Below, piece after piece: positions 43,758 through 52,824 of a DNA stretch of 64,000 bases. Under the pieces are notes generated by a model that saw only the letters and a program-made list of their open reading frames with translations, was not told the origin of the DNA and searched no databases. Made by a program: the position numbers and the translations under genes. Numbering within the stretch: position 1 is the stretch's first letter; each line of letters opens with the position of its first letter. The DNA comes from an uncultured Polaribacter sp. (GTDB lineage Bacteria; Bacteroidota; Bacteroidia; Flavobacteriales; Flavobacteriaceae). The stretch lies in contig OX044355.1 in assembly GCA_943846595.1 (NCBI GenBank), forward strand, positions 248,001 through 312,000, in the 5' to 3' direction.

Positions 43758-45494
43758 ATGACAGAAAAAATAAACCAAAAGATTTCTAATGGTGTTATGC
43801 TAAATGCATATCCCGATAGTATTGGTAATAAATTAAGTGATACTATTAAAATGCTACAATTACCAGAATTTAAAGACGTGTTTTCTTTATTTTATGTGTT
43901 ACCTACATTTTTTAATAGTGATTTAGATAGGGGATTTTCCGTAATTGACTATAATTTAAATAAAGATTTGGTATCTAAAGATGATTTAAAAGCTTTAGAC
44001 GAATTAAATATATTATTAAAATTTGATATTGTTTTAAATCACCTATCAGTGGCTTCTCCACAATTTAAAGATTTATTAGAAAACGGAGAAAATTCAAAAT
44101 ACAAAGATTTTTTTATCGATTGGAATATATTTTGGAAAGGAAAAGGAATTTTAAATAATAATATTGTAATTCCTAACAAAGAATTTCTAGATAAACTATT
44201 TATGCGAAAATCAGGACTTCCAATATTAAATGTCCAATTTCCTGATGGTTCAGAAAAACCATATTGGAATACATTTTATCAAGAAATAAAATTCAATACA
44301 ATTGAAAAGGAAGATTTAAAAGTGATTGAAGGATTGAGTGCAAAAAATGCATTGTTAATTTGTGAAAAAGTAAATTTTGCGATTAAAAATAATTTAGAAT
44401 TAAAAACTTTTAATTTCAATGAACTTGAACAATATAAAGCAGCAACTCTAAATATACTTTACAAAAAAAGATCGTATTTAGGTCAGATGGATGTAAATGC
44501 AAAATCTGAATTAGTTTGGGATTTTTATGAAGAAACGCTGGCAAAAGTAAAAAGTTTTGGTTGTAAAATTTTACGATTAGATGCATTTGCTTATTTACAC
44601 AAAGAAATAGGTCAGACTAACTTTTTTAATAAACCAGGTACTTGGAATTATTTAGAAAGAATTAATCAAATTGCTAAAAAAAACGATTTAATTTTACTCC
44701 CAGAAATTCACGCAGAATATGGTTTACAGCTACATGATGAAGTTGCCAAAGAAAACTATCAAATTTATGATTTTTTCTTACCAGGCTTAATGATTCACAC
44801 ACTTGAAACAGGAAATAACAAAGCACTACTAACTTGGATAAATGAAATTATAAACAAAGAATACAAAACAATAAATATGTTGGGTTGTCATGATGGTATT
44901 CCTGTTTTAGATTTAAAAGGAAAAGAAGTTGATGGCAATTACAACAAAGGTCTATTAGAAGATAAAGAGATAGAAAGTATAATGAACACGATTATGGATC
45001 GAGGTGGAAGAATAAAAAATTTGTACGATCCTTCAGGTAAAAAATTATCTTATTACCAAGTTAACGCAACCTTTTTTAGTGCTTTAGGAGAGGTTGAACA
45101 AAAGTTATTATTAGCAAGGGCTATTCAGATGTTTATGCCTGGTATTCCACAAGTCTGGTATTTAGACCTTTTTGCAGGTACAAATAACTATGTAGCTGCT
45201 GATAAAGCTGGATCTGCTGGCCATAAAGAAATCAACAGAACATCTCTTTCTAAAGAAGAAATTGAGCAAGGTTTGCAAAAAAAAGTTGTAAAGAATCAAC
45301 TTAAAATAATGCGTTTAAGAAATACTTTAAAAGCATTTTCAGGTCAAATAAATATCAGAGAGGTTTCTACGAACAAATTGAGTATCTTATGGCTAAACAA
45401 AAATTCTAGTGCACAATTAGAAGCCAACTTAGAAACATTTATTTTTTCTATTTCCTATGAAGAAGATAATGAAAAGGTGAAGTTAAATTTTTAA
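43758..45494 (+). CDS. GH13_18 glycoside phosphorylase, probably sucrose phosphorylase
   Basis: 578 residues. The (beta/alpha)8 motifs are VLNHLS (94-95), the nucleophile Asp275 in LRLDAFAY, the acid/base Glu316 in LLPEIHAEY and Asp379 in GCHDGIPVLD. YQVNATFFSAL and PGIPQVWYL also match sucrose phosphorylases. The reaction would be sucrose plus phosphate to glucose 1-phosphate and fructose. It is about 70 residues longer than usual, with an extra segment near 165-245. Other GH13_18 substrates (glucosylglycerol, sucrose 6'-phosphate) cannot be excluded, but a fructokinase neighbour favours sucrose. Confidence 0.85.
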   Translation: MTEKINQKISNGVMLNAYPDSIGNKLSDTIKMLQLPEFKDVFSLFYVLPTFFNSDLDRGFSVIDYNLNKDLVSKDDLKALDELNILLKFDIVLNHLSVASPQFKDLLENGENSKYKDFFIDWNIFWKGKGILNNNIVIPNKEFLDKLFMRKSGLPILNVQFPDGSEKPYWNTFYQEIKFNTIEKEDLKVIEGLSAKNALLICEKVNFAIKNNLELKTFNFNELEQYKAATLNILYKKRSYLGQMDVNAKSELVWDFYEETLAKVKSFGCKILRLDAFAYLHKEIGQTNFFNKPGTWNYLERINQIAKKNDLILLPEIHAEYGLQLHDEVAKENYQIYDFFLPGLMIHTLETGNNKALLTWINEIINKEYKTINMLGCHDGIPVLDLKGKEVDGNYNKGLLEDKEIESIMNTIMDRGGRIKNLYDPSGKKLSYYQVNATFFSALGEVEQKLLLARAIQMFMPGIPQVWYLDLFAGTNNYVAADKAGSAGHKEINRTSLSKEEIEQGLQKKVVKNQLKIMRLRNTLKAFSGQINIREVSTNKLSILWLNKNSSAQLEANLETFIFSISYEEDNEKVKLNF

Positions 45495-45555
45495 TTTCAT
45501 CAAAAATTTAAACCACTACATCAATCCACTTCTATTAAACGTAGAAGAAGAGAAA

Positions 45556-45762
45556 CTAATGAAGATTAAAGTCTTTGGATAGTCGTATTTTATCTAACAC
45601 AAGAGTGTAGCACGTATAACACAAATAAGGTTTGTCGTGAGAATGCAATGGGATATTTGAGTTTACCGAATGATTAGTCAATGAGATATTAAAACTCTCT
45701 GTTCTTAATGATTCTGTTGTTACACCAAAATATTTATTTGGATTTATTTTCATTTGGTTCAA
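45556..45762 (-). pseudogene. Fragment of an AraC-type regulator N-terminus
   Basis: 68 codons. NSNIPLHSHDKPYLCYT is the cupin metal-site strand common at the start of AraC-family regulators. The frame then continues into unrelated residues and stops, with no HTH. It begins 5 bp from the attC-like element at 45767. Probably a truncated gene. Confidence 0.5.
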
Positions 45763-45766
45763 TTGT

Positions 45767-45897
45767 GGCTAACGGTTAGTATATGAAAAGTAGGCGATTA
45801 CGAAGCACCAAACTTTTGGTTATGCTCAAAGTTTGAATCGAGCCAAAAGCCTTGATTTTAGCACTATTTCGCCTATTTTTTATATACATTGTTGGCG
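45767..45897. repeat. attC-like inverted-repeat element 1
   Basis: 131 bp. The ends GGCTAAC and GTTGGCG are complementary with one mismatch. Inner arms of ~20 bp pair (AGTATATGAAAAGTAGGCGA with TCGCCTATTTTTTATATACA), separated by a central loop. The R-spacer-L-loop-L-spacer-R plan resembles an integron attC site or a small non-coding transposable element. Confidence 0.6.
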
Positions 45898-45907
45898 GTT
45901 CGTTATT

Positions 45908-46840
45908 TTATTCTGATGTTAATATATAAGTCCAAATATTTGGAAGTTTTGCGTTTCCACCTACCGTAGAGTTGTGATTTGAAAATGCTGGTATATTTAA
46001 TGATAGTGCATTTTTGTTGTTATATGGCGAACTTAAATCGTCTACCAAAAGTGGATCTTCAGATAATGACAAAACACCTAAATCTTTCAAATTCAATACT
46101 TGAAAATCATAAGAAATAATCTCATCGTTTATATGCAGTAAAGCATATTGTTTGCTTAATTCCGTTAATCCATCTTCAGATAGCCAATTTGCAGGACTAT
46201 TAAAATGTGTACTGTAATCATTTGGTCCTGAAAACATAATTACTCTTTCGACCAATCTTTTCTTGCCTAAATAGCAAGCGTGGCCTGCACCTTGAGAGTG
46301 TCCTGCTACGACAATTTTTTCCCAATCTATATCGTTGGATGGCATTAAATACTGATTCCAATTTTGCTCCGGGTATGTACTTTCTAAATATTGAATTAAT
46401 TTTATGATTCTTCTATTGATACTGTTTAAAATGTCAACTTCAACATCATTGCTAACTTGATTACCAAAGCATATTTCATCTCGATAATTATCAAATGCAA
46501 ATTGGTTGCTACTCGAAGCTAAAGAAGCAGCAGGGACATTATTTGGATATGAAATACTGATTACATCAAACCCTATTGAAGCAGAGTGTTCAGAGATAAA
46601 GGTGTAGTCTTGTGGCAAACTAAAGCTTCCACCAATAAAGAGCATTAATTTATTTAAATGATTTTTAGTATTCCTAACTATAAAATGACTTTTGTCGGTA
46701 GTCGAGTAATTAGCATCTGTCTGTCTGGGGTGAACTAATATACTTACATTCTCGCCTATTGAATTATCTGACAAAATATCTTCATCTTTTCCACACGAGA
46801 TAAGCACAGTTACCAACAGTAATTTTATCAGTATTTTCAT
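45908..46840 (-). CDS. Exported lipoprotein alpha/beta hydrolase
   Basis: About 310 residues from the ATG at 46840, preferred to a TTG at 46873 that lies in the repeat element. A lipoprotein signal (IKLLLVTVLISCGKD) leads to an alpha/beta hydrolase domain: IGGSFSLPQDYTFISEH as the oxyanion region, VVAGHSQGAGHACYLG with the Ser nucleophile elbow, and a late SNHNSTVG with a possible catalytic His. It resembles the BPSS1187-like esterase type. The gene is enclosed by two attC-like elements 10 and 28 bp from its ends. Confidence 0.7.
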   Translation of the reverse strand: MKILIKLLLVTVLISCGKDEDILSDNSIGENVSILVHPRQTDANYSTTDKSHFIVRNTKNHLNKLMLFIGGSFSLPQDYTFISEHSASIGFDVISISYPNNVPAASLASSSNQFAFDNYRDEICFGNQVSNDVEVDILNSINRRIIKLIQYLESTYPEQNWNQYLMPSNDIDWEKIVVAGHSQGAGHACYLGKKRLVERVIMFSGPNDYSTHFNSPANWLSEDGLTELSKQYALLHINDEIISYDFQVLNLKDLGVLSLSEDPLLVDDLSSPYNNKNALSLNIPAFSNHNSTVGGNAKLPNIWTYILTSE

Positions 46841-46867
46841 TTTATATCTGTTTCTTTTTCTAATGAC

Positions 46868-47001
46868 CGCCAACGTGTTTGTGCATGATTAGTTTGCGTG
46901 AATTTAGCGAATAAATAGTAAATAATTACAAGCCTTTGAAGTCCACGAGGTTTTTCCGAAGGAAAAACTTATTAAGCAATTAATTATGCACGGTGTTGGC
47001 G
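46868..47001. repeat. attC-like inverted-repeat element 2
   Basis: 134 bp. The ends CGCCAAC and GTTGGCG are exactly complementary. After an unpaired spacer, inner arms GTGCATgATTAgTTtGC (46881-46897) and GCAATTAATTATGCAC (46976-46991) pair with one extra base. A separate 8 bp hairpin (GTTTTTCC/GGAAAAAC, 46950-46968) sits in the loop. Confidence 0.65.
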
Positions 47002-47058
47002 TTAGTTTTTTATTTTTTTAATTCATTTAAAAAAACTTCCTGAAAATGAAAAAGAAAC

Positions 47059-47066
47059 TATCTTTG
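47059..47066 (+). promoter_or_regulatory. -7 box overlapping the era start
   Basis: TATCTTTG, a full TAnnTTTG match, ends 1 bp before the first era ATG (47068), so transcription would begin at or after the start codon. Confidence 0.55.
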
Positions 47067-47067
47067 C

Positions 47068-47955
47068 ATGATGGTACACAAATCAGGTTTTGTAAATATT
47101 ATTGGGAATCCAAATGTAGGTAAATCAACCCTAATGAATGCCTTAGTCGGTGAGAAATTATCGATCATTACCCCCAAAGCACAAACCACAAGACATCGTA
47201 TTTTAGGAATTGTCAATCATGACGATTACCAAATTGTTCTTTCAGACACCCCAGGAATCCTAAAACCAGCCTACGAATTGCAATCTTCAATGATGGATTT
47301 CGTGAAATCGGCACTCGATGATGCAGATATTTTGATTTATATGGTCGAAGTTGGCGAGAAAGAACTTAAAAATGAAGGCTTTTTTAACAAAATCATCAAT
47401 AGTAGCATTCCAGTCATCTTATTACTGAATAAAATAGACACCTCTACCCAAGAAGAAGTCGAAGAAAAAGTGGCCTATTGGAAAGCAAAAGTACCCAATG
47501 CCTTGGTTTTTGTGATTTCGGCATTGGAAGGGTTTAATGTAGACAGTCTGTTCGAGAAAATCATCGAATTACTTCCAGAAGGACCTGCTTATTATCCGAA
47601 AGATCAGTTAACAGACAAGCCAGAACGCTTTTTTGTAAATGAAAAAATACGTGAAAAAATATTAATTCACTACAAAAAAGAAATTCCCTATTCCGTAGAA
47701 GTAGAAACCGAAGAATTTACCGAAGAAGCACAGATTGTTCGAATTCGCGCTGTCATTATGGTAGAACGTGATACGCAAAAGGGCATTCTTATAGGCCATA
47801 AAGGATCTGCCATCAAAAGAGTAGGTGCAGAAGCCAGAAAAGATTTGGAAAAATTCTTTGAGAAAAAAGTATACATCGAACTCTATGTAAAAGTGAATAA
47901 AAACTGGAGAAGCGACAATACACAACTCAAAAGATTTGGGTACAACCAAAAATAA
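47068..47955 (+). CDS. era: GTPase Era
   Basis: 295 residues. G1 GNPNVGKS, G3 DTPG and G4 NKID define the GTPase domain. A C-terminal KH domain follows (KGILIGHKGSAIKRVG). Era binds 16S rRNA and acts in 30S assembly. ATG codons at 47068 and 47071 are both possible; given the -7 box just upstream, the second may be used on a leaderless mRNA. It is followed by der. Confidence 0.95.
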   Translation: MMVHKSGFVNIIGNPNVGKSTLMNALVGEKLSIITPKAQTTRHRILGIVNHDDYQIVLSDTPGILKPAYELQSSMMDFVKSALDDADILIYMVEVGEKELKNEGFFNKIINSSIPVILLLNKIDTSTQEEVEEKVAYWKAKVPNALVFVISALEGFNVDSLFEKIIELLPEGPAYYPKDQLTDKPERFFVNEKIREKILIHYKKEIPYSVEVETEEFTEEAQIVRIRAVIMVERDTQKGILIGHKGSAIKRVGAEARKDLEKFFEKKVYIELYVKVNKNWRSDNTQLKRFGYNQK

Positions 47956-48039
47956 CAAGCCGCTTTTACCCCCTTTTCACCCAGTAAAAAAGCCCTAAAT
48001 AACTAATTCGAATTACAATTACTTCTCATTGGGATATTG

Positions 48040-48047
48040 TATCTTTG
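48040..48047 (+). promoter_or_regulatory. -7 box of der
   Basis: TATCTTTG, 18 bp before the ATG at 48066; identical to the box before era. Confidence 0.6.
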
Positions 48048-48065
48048 CAAAAATTTTCAACCAAA

Positions 48066-49379
48066 ATGAACAATAGTATCATCGCAATTGTAGGAAGGCC
48101 TAATGTAGGGAAATCTACTTTATTCAATCGTCTAACACAAAGAAGAGACGCAATTGTAGATTCCGTTAGTGGAGTTACCCGAGACAGACATTATGGAAAA
48201 TCTGATTGGAATGGAAAAGAATTTTCTGTAATTGACACCGGGGGATACATCATTGGTTCCGATGATATTTTTGAAGCAGAGATTAGAAAACAAGTAAACT
48301 TAGCCATCGAAGAAGCCGATATTATTGTCTTTGTTGTAGATGTAGAAGAAGGAATTACGCCAATGGATGCAGAAGTTGCCAAATTGCTTCGAAAAGTAAA
48401 AAAACCAATTTTTACTGCCGTCAACAAAGTAGACAATGCCATGCGGGATGCAGATGCTGTTGAGTTTTACAACCTAGGTTTGGGAGACTATCATACCATT
48501 TCATCGATCAACGGAAGTGGAACCGGAGAGCTATTAGACGCCATTGTGGAAGAAATTCCAGCAGCAGAAGAAATGGATTCAGCGCAAGAAGAATTGCCAA
48601 GATTTGCAGTTGTAGGAAGACCCAACGCAGGAAAATCATCTTTTATAAACGCTTTAATCGGCGTAGAAAGAAATATTGTTACCGACATCGCTGGAACAAC
48701 CAGAGATGCTATTGACACCAAATACAACCGTTTTGGTTTCGATTTTAATTTGGTGGATACTGCCGGAATTCGAAAAAAATCGAGAGTGAAAGAAGATTTG
48801 GAATTCTACTCGGTTATGCGTGCCGTAAGAACCATTGAACACTCAGATGTAGTTATTTTATTGATAGATGCCACGCGTGGATTTGAAAGCCAAGATCAAA
48901 ATATTTTTTGGTTGGCAGAAAAAAACCGAAAAGGAGTGATCGTTTTGGTCAACAAATGGGATTTGATGGACAAAGAGACCAATACTCTAAGGGATTACGA
49001 AGCAAACATTAGAGAACAAATAGCGCCCTTTACAGATGTGCCCGTTGTATTTATCTCTGCCCTCACAAAACAACGTCTTTTTAAAGCCATTGAAACCGCT
49101 GTTGAAGTGTTTCAAAAGAGAAAAACAAAAATACAGACCAGTAAATTTAATGATACCATGTTGGAAATCGTTAAAAACTTTCCACCACCTGCCATCAAAG
49201 GAAAGTATGTGAAAATTAAGTATTGCATGCAGTTGCCAACACAAACACCACAGTTTGTCTTTTTCTGTAATTTGCCGCAATATGTACGAGATCCATACCG
49301 ACGATTTGTAGAAAACAAACTGCGTGAAATCTATGATTTCTCCGGAGTACCCATCACCATTTATTTCAGACAGAAATAA
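48066..49379 (+). CDS. der: GTPase Der (EngA)
   Basis: About 437 residues with two tandem G domains: the first GRPNVGKS...DTGG...NKVD, the second GRPNAGKS...DTAG...NKWD. A KH-like C-terminal domain follows. It acts in 50S ribosome assembly. The ATG at 48066 is chosen since an in-frame TTG at 48045 lies within the promoter box. Confidence 0.95.
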   Translation: MNNSIIAIVGRPNVGKSTLFNRLTQRRDAIVDSVSGVTRDRHYGKSDWNGKEFSVIDTGGYIIGSDDIFEAEIRKQVNLAIEEADIIVFVVDVEEGITPMDAEVAKLLRKVKKPIFTAVNKVDNAMRDADAVEFYNLGLGDYHTISSINGSGTGELLDAIVEEIPAAEEMDSAQEELPRFAVVGRPNAGKSSFINALIGVERNIVTDIAGTTRDAIDTKYNRFGFDFNLVDTAGIRKKSRVKEDLEFYSVMRAVRTIEHSDVVILLIDATRGFESQDQNIFWLAEKNRKGVIVLVNKWDLMDKETNTLRDYEANIREQIAPFTDVPVVFISALTKQRLFKAIETAVEVFQKRKTKIQTSKFNDTMLEIVKNFPPPAIKGKYVKIKYCMQLPTQTPQFVFFCNLPQYVRDPYRRFVENKLREIYDFSGVPITIYFRQK

Positions 49380-49388
49380 GGCCTTTTT

Positions 49389-50108
49389 TTAATTTATTGC
49401 GTACACATAATTCAACCCAAGGATGTTCACATTTTTAGGCTGTTTTTCAATGATGTTGTTTTCGCGTCGATAGAACAGTCGAAATTTTCCAACCTCATCC
49501 CATTTGTAGCTTAAACCAAAGGTTAGCCTGTACTTACTCGTTTTGTATTTACTTATATTGAAAGAATCGATATTGGTAAACTTGTTGAAGATTTCTAATG
49601 AAAAAGACGGTGTAAAAGGCGATTTTTTAAAATCATATTTTATACCCGACTTTATCCTTACACTCTGAGAAGTTAAATCTCCGCCCGCTTCATCTACTCC
49701 TAACTGATTTTTATTTTGATAGCGGATGCGATGCGATGCTGTGAATCTATTCATATCATATTTATAGGAAAGATCGATATTGTATCTAAAATGATTTTCG
49801 AAACCTTGCTTAGCTCCTTGATTGTCATTCTTTGTAATGTGTCGAAAACCAACACCAATTTCAAAATCTTTAAACAATTCGTACTCCAAAGACAATTCTG
49901 TAAAATAAGCATCGGTTGTTTGAGCGTTTTCCTTCAATCGCAAATGCTCACTCAGCGCGATTTTAAACTTTTTACTTACAGAATACTCAATACCCACAGC
50001 ATTCCACAACTCAAAATCTTTGGTTGCGGCTTCTTGAGAATACAAGGTATTTGATCCTAAAAAAAAGCACATTAAAAAGAGGGAGATTTGAAATTTATAG
50101 TTTTTCAT
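49389..50108 (-). CDS. DUF2490 outer-membrane protein
   Basis: 239 residues with signal peptide (ISLFLMCFFLGSNTLYSQ). FELWNAVGIEYSVSKKFKIALSEHLRL followed by amphipathic strands is the DUF2490 pattern of an outer-membrane barrel. Third gene of a minus-strand operon after the VTC-domain and DUF4956 genes, 3 bp from the latter. Function unknown. Confidence 0.8.
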   Translation of the reverse strand: MKNYKFQISLFLMCFFLGSNTLYSQEAATKDFELWNAVGIEYSVSKKFKIALSEHLRLKENAQTTDAYFTELSLEYELFKDFEIGVGFRHITKNDNQGAKQGFENHFRYNIDLSYKYDMNRFTASHRIRYQNKNQLGVDEAGGDLTSQSVRIKSGIKYDFKKSPFTPSFSLEIFNKFTNIDSFNISKYKTSKYRLTFGLSYKWDEVGKFRLFYRRENNIIEKQPKNVNILGLNYVYAIN

Positions 50109-50111
50109 TTT

Positions 50112-50714
50112 TTAGTTTTTAATATTATAATACATAATTACAATTGCCGTATCCTTTAAAAAGTCGATGCTTTCAACAGTTACTTTGTTCACTGTTATTC
50201 CTGTTCTTAATTCGATATCCGACTTCAATAATTCGTAATTTTCGGGTTTGATATTTTCAATATTCTCATAAACAATCTCTTTGGTCACTTCGTAGTTTAA
50301 ATTCCACCCTCGCTCAATAATACCAATTGTAAATACGATGGCAGCATTTGCAAATACAACTTCTGTATAACTCATCTTTTTATTCACAAAAGCATTCATC
50401 AAAGAAACGCCGATGACAATAAATAGATAGGTCATTTCTTTAATCGGAATGGACTCTGTACGATATCTGATAATCCCAAAGATGGCAAAAAGACCTATGG
50501 CAAGACCGATATCTAACTTGTATTTCTTGAGCGTAAAACATAGAAAAAACACAACAAGACCGATCAAATAATATGTAAATAAATAGTTTTTTTTAGGAGT
50601 ACTCCCATAATAAAACCATCGAATAATAATGGTCAGAAAAAAAAGATTGATAAAAAACAGGAAGGCCATTTTATAAAAGTCTTCGTCAAATAGGGGTATG
50701 TTCATGTAATCCAT
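50112..50714 (-). CDS. DUF4956 membrane protein
   Basis: 200 residues: four hydrophobic helices in the N-terminal ~120 (AFLFFINLFFLTIIIRWFYY, LFTYYLIGLVVFFLCF, FAIFGIIRYRTESIPIKEMTYLFIVIG), then a soluble alpha/beta tail. The FGIIRYRTESIPIKEMTY motif is typical for DUF4956. It is often encoded beside VTC-domain proteins, as here (2 bp after the stop). Probable partner of the polyphosphate-polymerase-like protein. Confidence 0.85.
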   Translation of the reverse strand: MDYMNIPLFDEDFYKMAFLFFINLFFLTIIIRWFYYGSTPKKNYLFTYYLIGLVVFFLCFTLKKYKLDIGLAIGLFAIFGIIRYRTESIPIKEMTYLFIVIGVSLMNAFVNKKMSYTEVVFANAAIVFTIGIIERGWNLNYEVTKEIVYENIENIKPENYELLKSDIELRTGITVNKVTVESIDFLKDTAIVIMYYNIKN

Positions 50715-50716
50715 AA

Positions 50717-51484
50717 CTAGAAAGATATTTTATTAATTTTTAGTACTTTACTTTTAAACAAATTGTATTTTAAATCTTGATACAAATGCACCATTCCAAT
50801 ACAGTATTTACTGATACTAAAAGGATTGTATCTGTGTTTTTTTAATGTTTGTACAATCCGAGAATTTCTATCAAATCGAGATTGTTTTACTTCAATAACC
50901 ACCAATTTATCATATTTTTTTTCGATCTCATTCATTGAATAAGCCAATCCTAAATCGATAGTTACTCGCTCGTTGTCCCTAAGATTCACAAGTGTAATTC
51001 GATTAAAATGATTCCATAAAACAGGCTTCAACTCCATGCTTTTTTGAGTTGTTTTTAAAATAAATTCCTTTGATTTTTCTGACAGATTGGATTCAAAGTC
51101 TGGTATTTCAATCCTTGATTTGTGGGTCTCTCCTTTGCCATTTTTTTGTTTTATTTCCAAAAAAGTCAATTCAGAATCTACATATTTACGCTGTCTTATT
51201 TTAGTCCTACGAATTTTTCCGTTATGATGGTCGAAATAAAATGTAAAAGCAGGAGTATCAAAATAGACCGAAGCATAGTGCATCAATCTTCGGTGTTTTA
51301 TTTCCAATACTTGATACTCATTTTGTAGTTCCATTAAAATTGGAACTAAGGATTTTATCGGGATCGTATACTTTGTATCCCTTCTTTTCATTAAAGAAAC
51401 TGCATTCATCTCTTCAAGAGAAATGCTTTTAAAAGCTCGGATGCTTTGGGTTACTTTTTCGAATGCGATCTTTTGATAATTCAA
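50717..51484 (-). CDS. VTC-domain (polyphosphate polymerase-like) protein
   Basis: 255 residues of the CYTH-like tunnel fold: MKRRDTKYTIPIKSL at the start, then VYFDTPAFTFYFDHHNGKIRRTKIRQRKY, ELTFLEIKQKNGKGETHKSRI and VIEVKQSRFDRNSR. The alternating Lys/Arg/Glu residues on strands are those that hold phosphate chains and metal in VTC4. Activity as a polyphosphate polymerase is plausible but not shown for bacterial forms of this operon. Confidence 0.85.
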   Translation of the reverse strand: MNYQKIAFEKVTQSIRAFKSISLEEMNAVSLMKRRDTKYTIPIKSLVPILMELQNEYQVLEIKHRRLMHYASVYFDTPAFTFYFDHHNGKIRRTKIRQRKYVDSELTFLEIKQKNGKGETHKSRIEIPDFESNLSEKSKEFILKTTQKSMELKPVLWNHFNRITLVNLRDNERVTIDLGLAYSMNEIEKKYDKLVVIEVKQSRFDRNSRIVQTLKKHRYNPFSISKYCIGMVHLYQDLKYNLFKSKVLKINKISF

Positions 51485-51796
51485 AATAATTGCTGTTTTT
51501 TTATTTGCGCTATTTTAGATGACAAGACATCAAAAAACGGGCGCAGTTTCATTGAGAAATTTCAAAAATTGCTTTGTAAAATAACCTTATCTTGGCAAAG
51601 AAATTTTAGATCATAAAAAAACTAAATTAGCTTTTTAAATTTAAATTTTTCGTTTTTGTAAAATAAAAATTTATTTTAAAATCCTTCGTTGGAATTTAAA
51701 GAAATCATTATCGAATTTTTAATCCCAAAAAAAGTTATTAATTGAAAATCGGTGTTTATTTTTGCAAGTAGATAGATCCACTTAAAATTCAACAAA
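51485..51796. other. Divergent promoter region
   Basis: About 310 AT-rich bp between the divergent VTC-domain and msrB genes. The box TATTTTTG at 51757-51764, 32 bp before msrB, is a clear plus-strand -7 match. No other feature seen. Confidence 0.5.
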
Positions 51797-52243
51797 ATGC
51801 TACAATGGAAAGAAGTGATTCACTTCACAACAAAAGGAAATCCAACACCCGATAAGCGCGTTGAAAAAACAGAATCAGAATGGAAAGCCCAACTGAACCC
51901 TGAACAATACCGGATTACCCGACAAAAAGGAACAGAAAGACCGAATTCTGGAGCACTCTGCAGTATTTTTGAAGCAGGAAAATACCATTGTGTTTGTTGC
52001 AATACCCCTCTTTTTGACGCTAGCATAAAATTTGATTCGAGTTCTGGGTGGCCCAGTTTTACTCAACCCATCAAAGAAAACGCCATCAAATATCACAAAG
52101 ATGTTTCTTTTGGAATGATTCGTGTAGAAGTTATGTGCAATACCTGCGACGGACATTTAGGCCATGTTTTTCCAGACGGCCCCCAACCCAGTGGATTGCG
52201 CTATTGCATCAATTCAGAAGCCTTAATTTTAGAACAAAAATAA
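51797..52243 (+). CDS. msrB: Peptide-methionine (R)-S-oxide reductase MsrB
   Basis: 148 residues. Zinc-site cysteine pairs are CVCCNTPLF and [12 protein letters not shown]; the catalytic Cys is in [10 protein letters not shown] near the C-terminus. [10 protein letters not shown] is the substrate loop. It repairs methionine-R-sulfoxide in proteins; no signal peptide, so cytoplasmic. 2 bp before msrA. Confidence 0.95.
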   Translation: MLQWKEVIHFTTKGNPTPDKRVEKTESEWKAQLNPEQYRITRQKGTERPNSGALCSIFEAGKYHCVCCNTPLFDASIKFDSSSGWPSFTQPIKENAIKYHKDVSFGMIRVEVMCNTCDGHLGHVFPDGPQPSGLRYCINSEALILEQK

Positions 52244-52245
52244 CC

Positions 52246-52782
52246 ATGGCTAAAAACCTACAGATCGCAACCGTTGGCGGAGGATGTTTTTGGTGTACCG
52301 AAGCTGTCTTTCAAGAGGTAAAAGGGGTTGAAAAAGTCGTTTCTGGCTATGCCGGCGGAAAGGTTCCTGGAAGACCCACCTATAGAGAAATTTGCTCAGG
52401 ACTCACCGGAGCAGCTGAAGTTGTTCAAATCACCTTTGATGCTACCCGCCTCTCCTATGAAGCCCTTTTGGTTATTTTTATGACCACACACGACCCTACC
52501 ACCCTAAACCGGCAAGGAGCAGACAGAGGAACCCAATACCGTTCCGTAATTTTTCACCATGATGCGGTTCAGCAAAAAATTGCAAAGCAAGTAGTCACAG
52601 AATTACAAGCTTATTATGAAAATCCTATTGTTACCGAGATTTGTGAAGTTCCTGTTTTTTATGATGCAGAAAAAGAACACCAAAATTTTTACAAAAACAA
52701 CAATGGACAAGGATATTGTACCTATGTAATAGAACCAAAACTAGCAAAACTAAGAAAACTGCATGCCGATTTATTAAAGTAA
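52246..52782 (+). CDS. msrA: Peptide-methionine (S)-S-oxide reductase MsrA
   Basis: 178 residues from the ATG at 52246; the longer frame upstream overlaps msrB and is rejected. The active site GGGCFWCTEAVF lies at ~11-22, and the family's SGYAGG and DPTTLNRQGADRGTQYRS motifs follow. It repairs methionine-S-sulfoxide. Translationally linked to msrB. Confidence 0.95.
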   Translation: MAKNLQIATVGGGCFWCTEAVFQEVKGVEKVVSGYAGGKVPGRPTYREICSGLTGAAEVVQITFDATRLSYEALLVIFMTTHDPTTLNRQGADRGTQYRSVIFHHDAVQQKIAKQVVTELQAYYENPIVTEICEVPVFYDAEKEHQNFYKNNNGQGYCTYVIEPKLAKLRKLHADLLK

Positions 52783-52824
52783 GCCAAACCACAACATCCC
52801 TGTAAACCTCTTTTTGAAAGCCCA

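Noticed and set aside
45529..45547. Hairpin CTTCTA/TAGAAG after the phosphorylase gene as a terminator
   Set aside because: No T run follows the stem, so termination is not supported.
45767..47001. A proven integron cassette array
   Set aside because: Ends do not fit the strict RYYYAAC/GTTRRRY consensus and no IntI gene is seen, so only the weaker 'attC-like' term is used.
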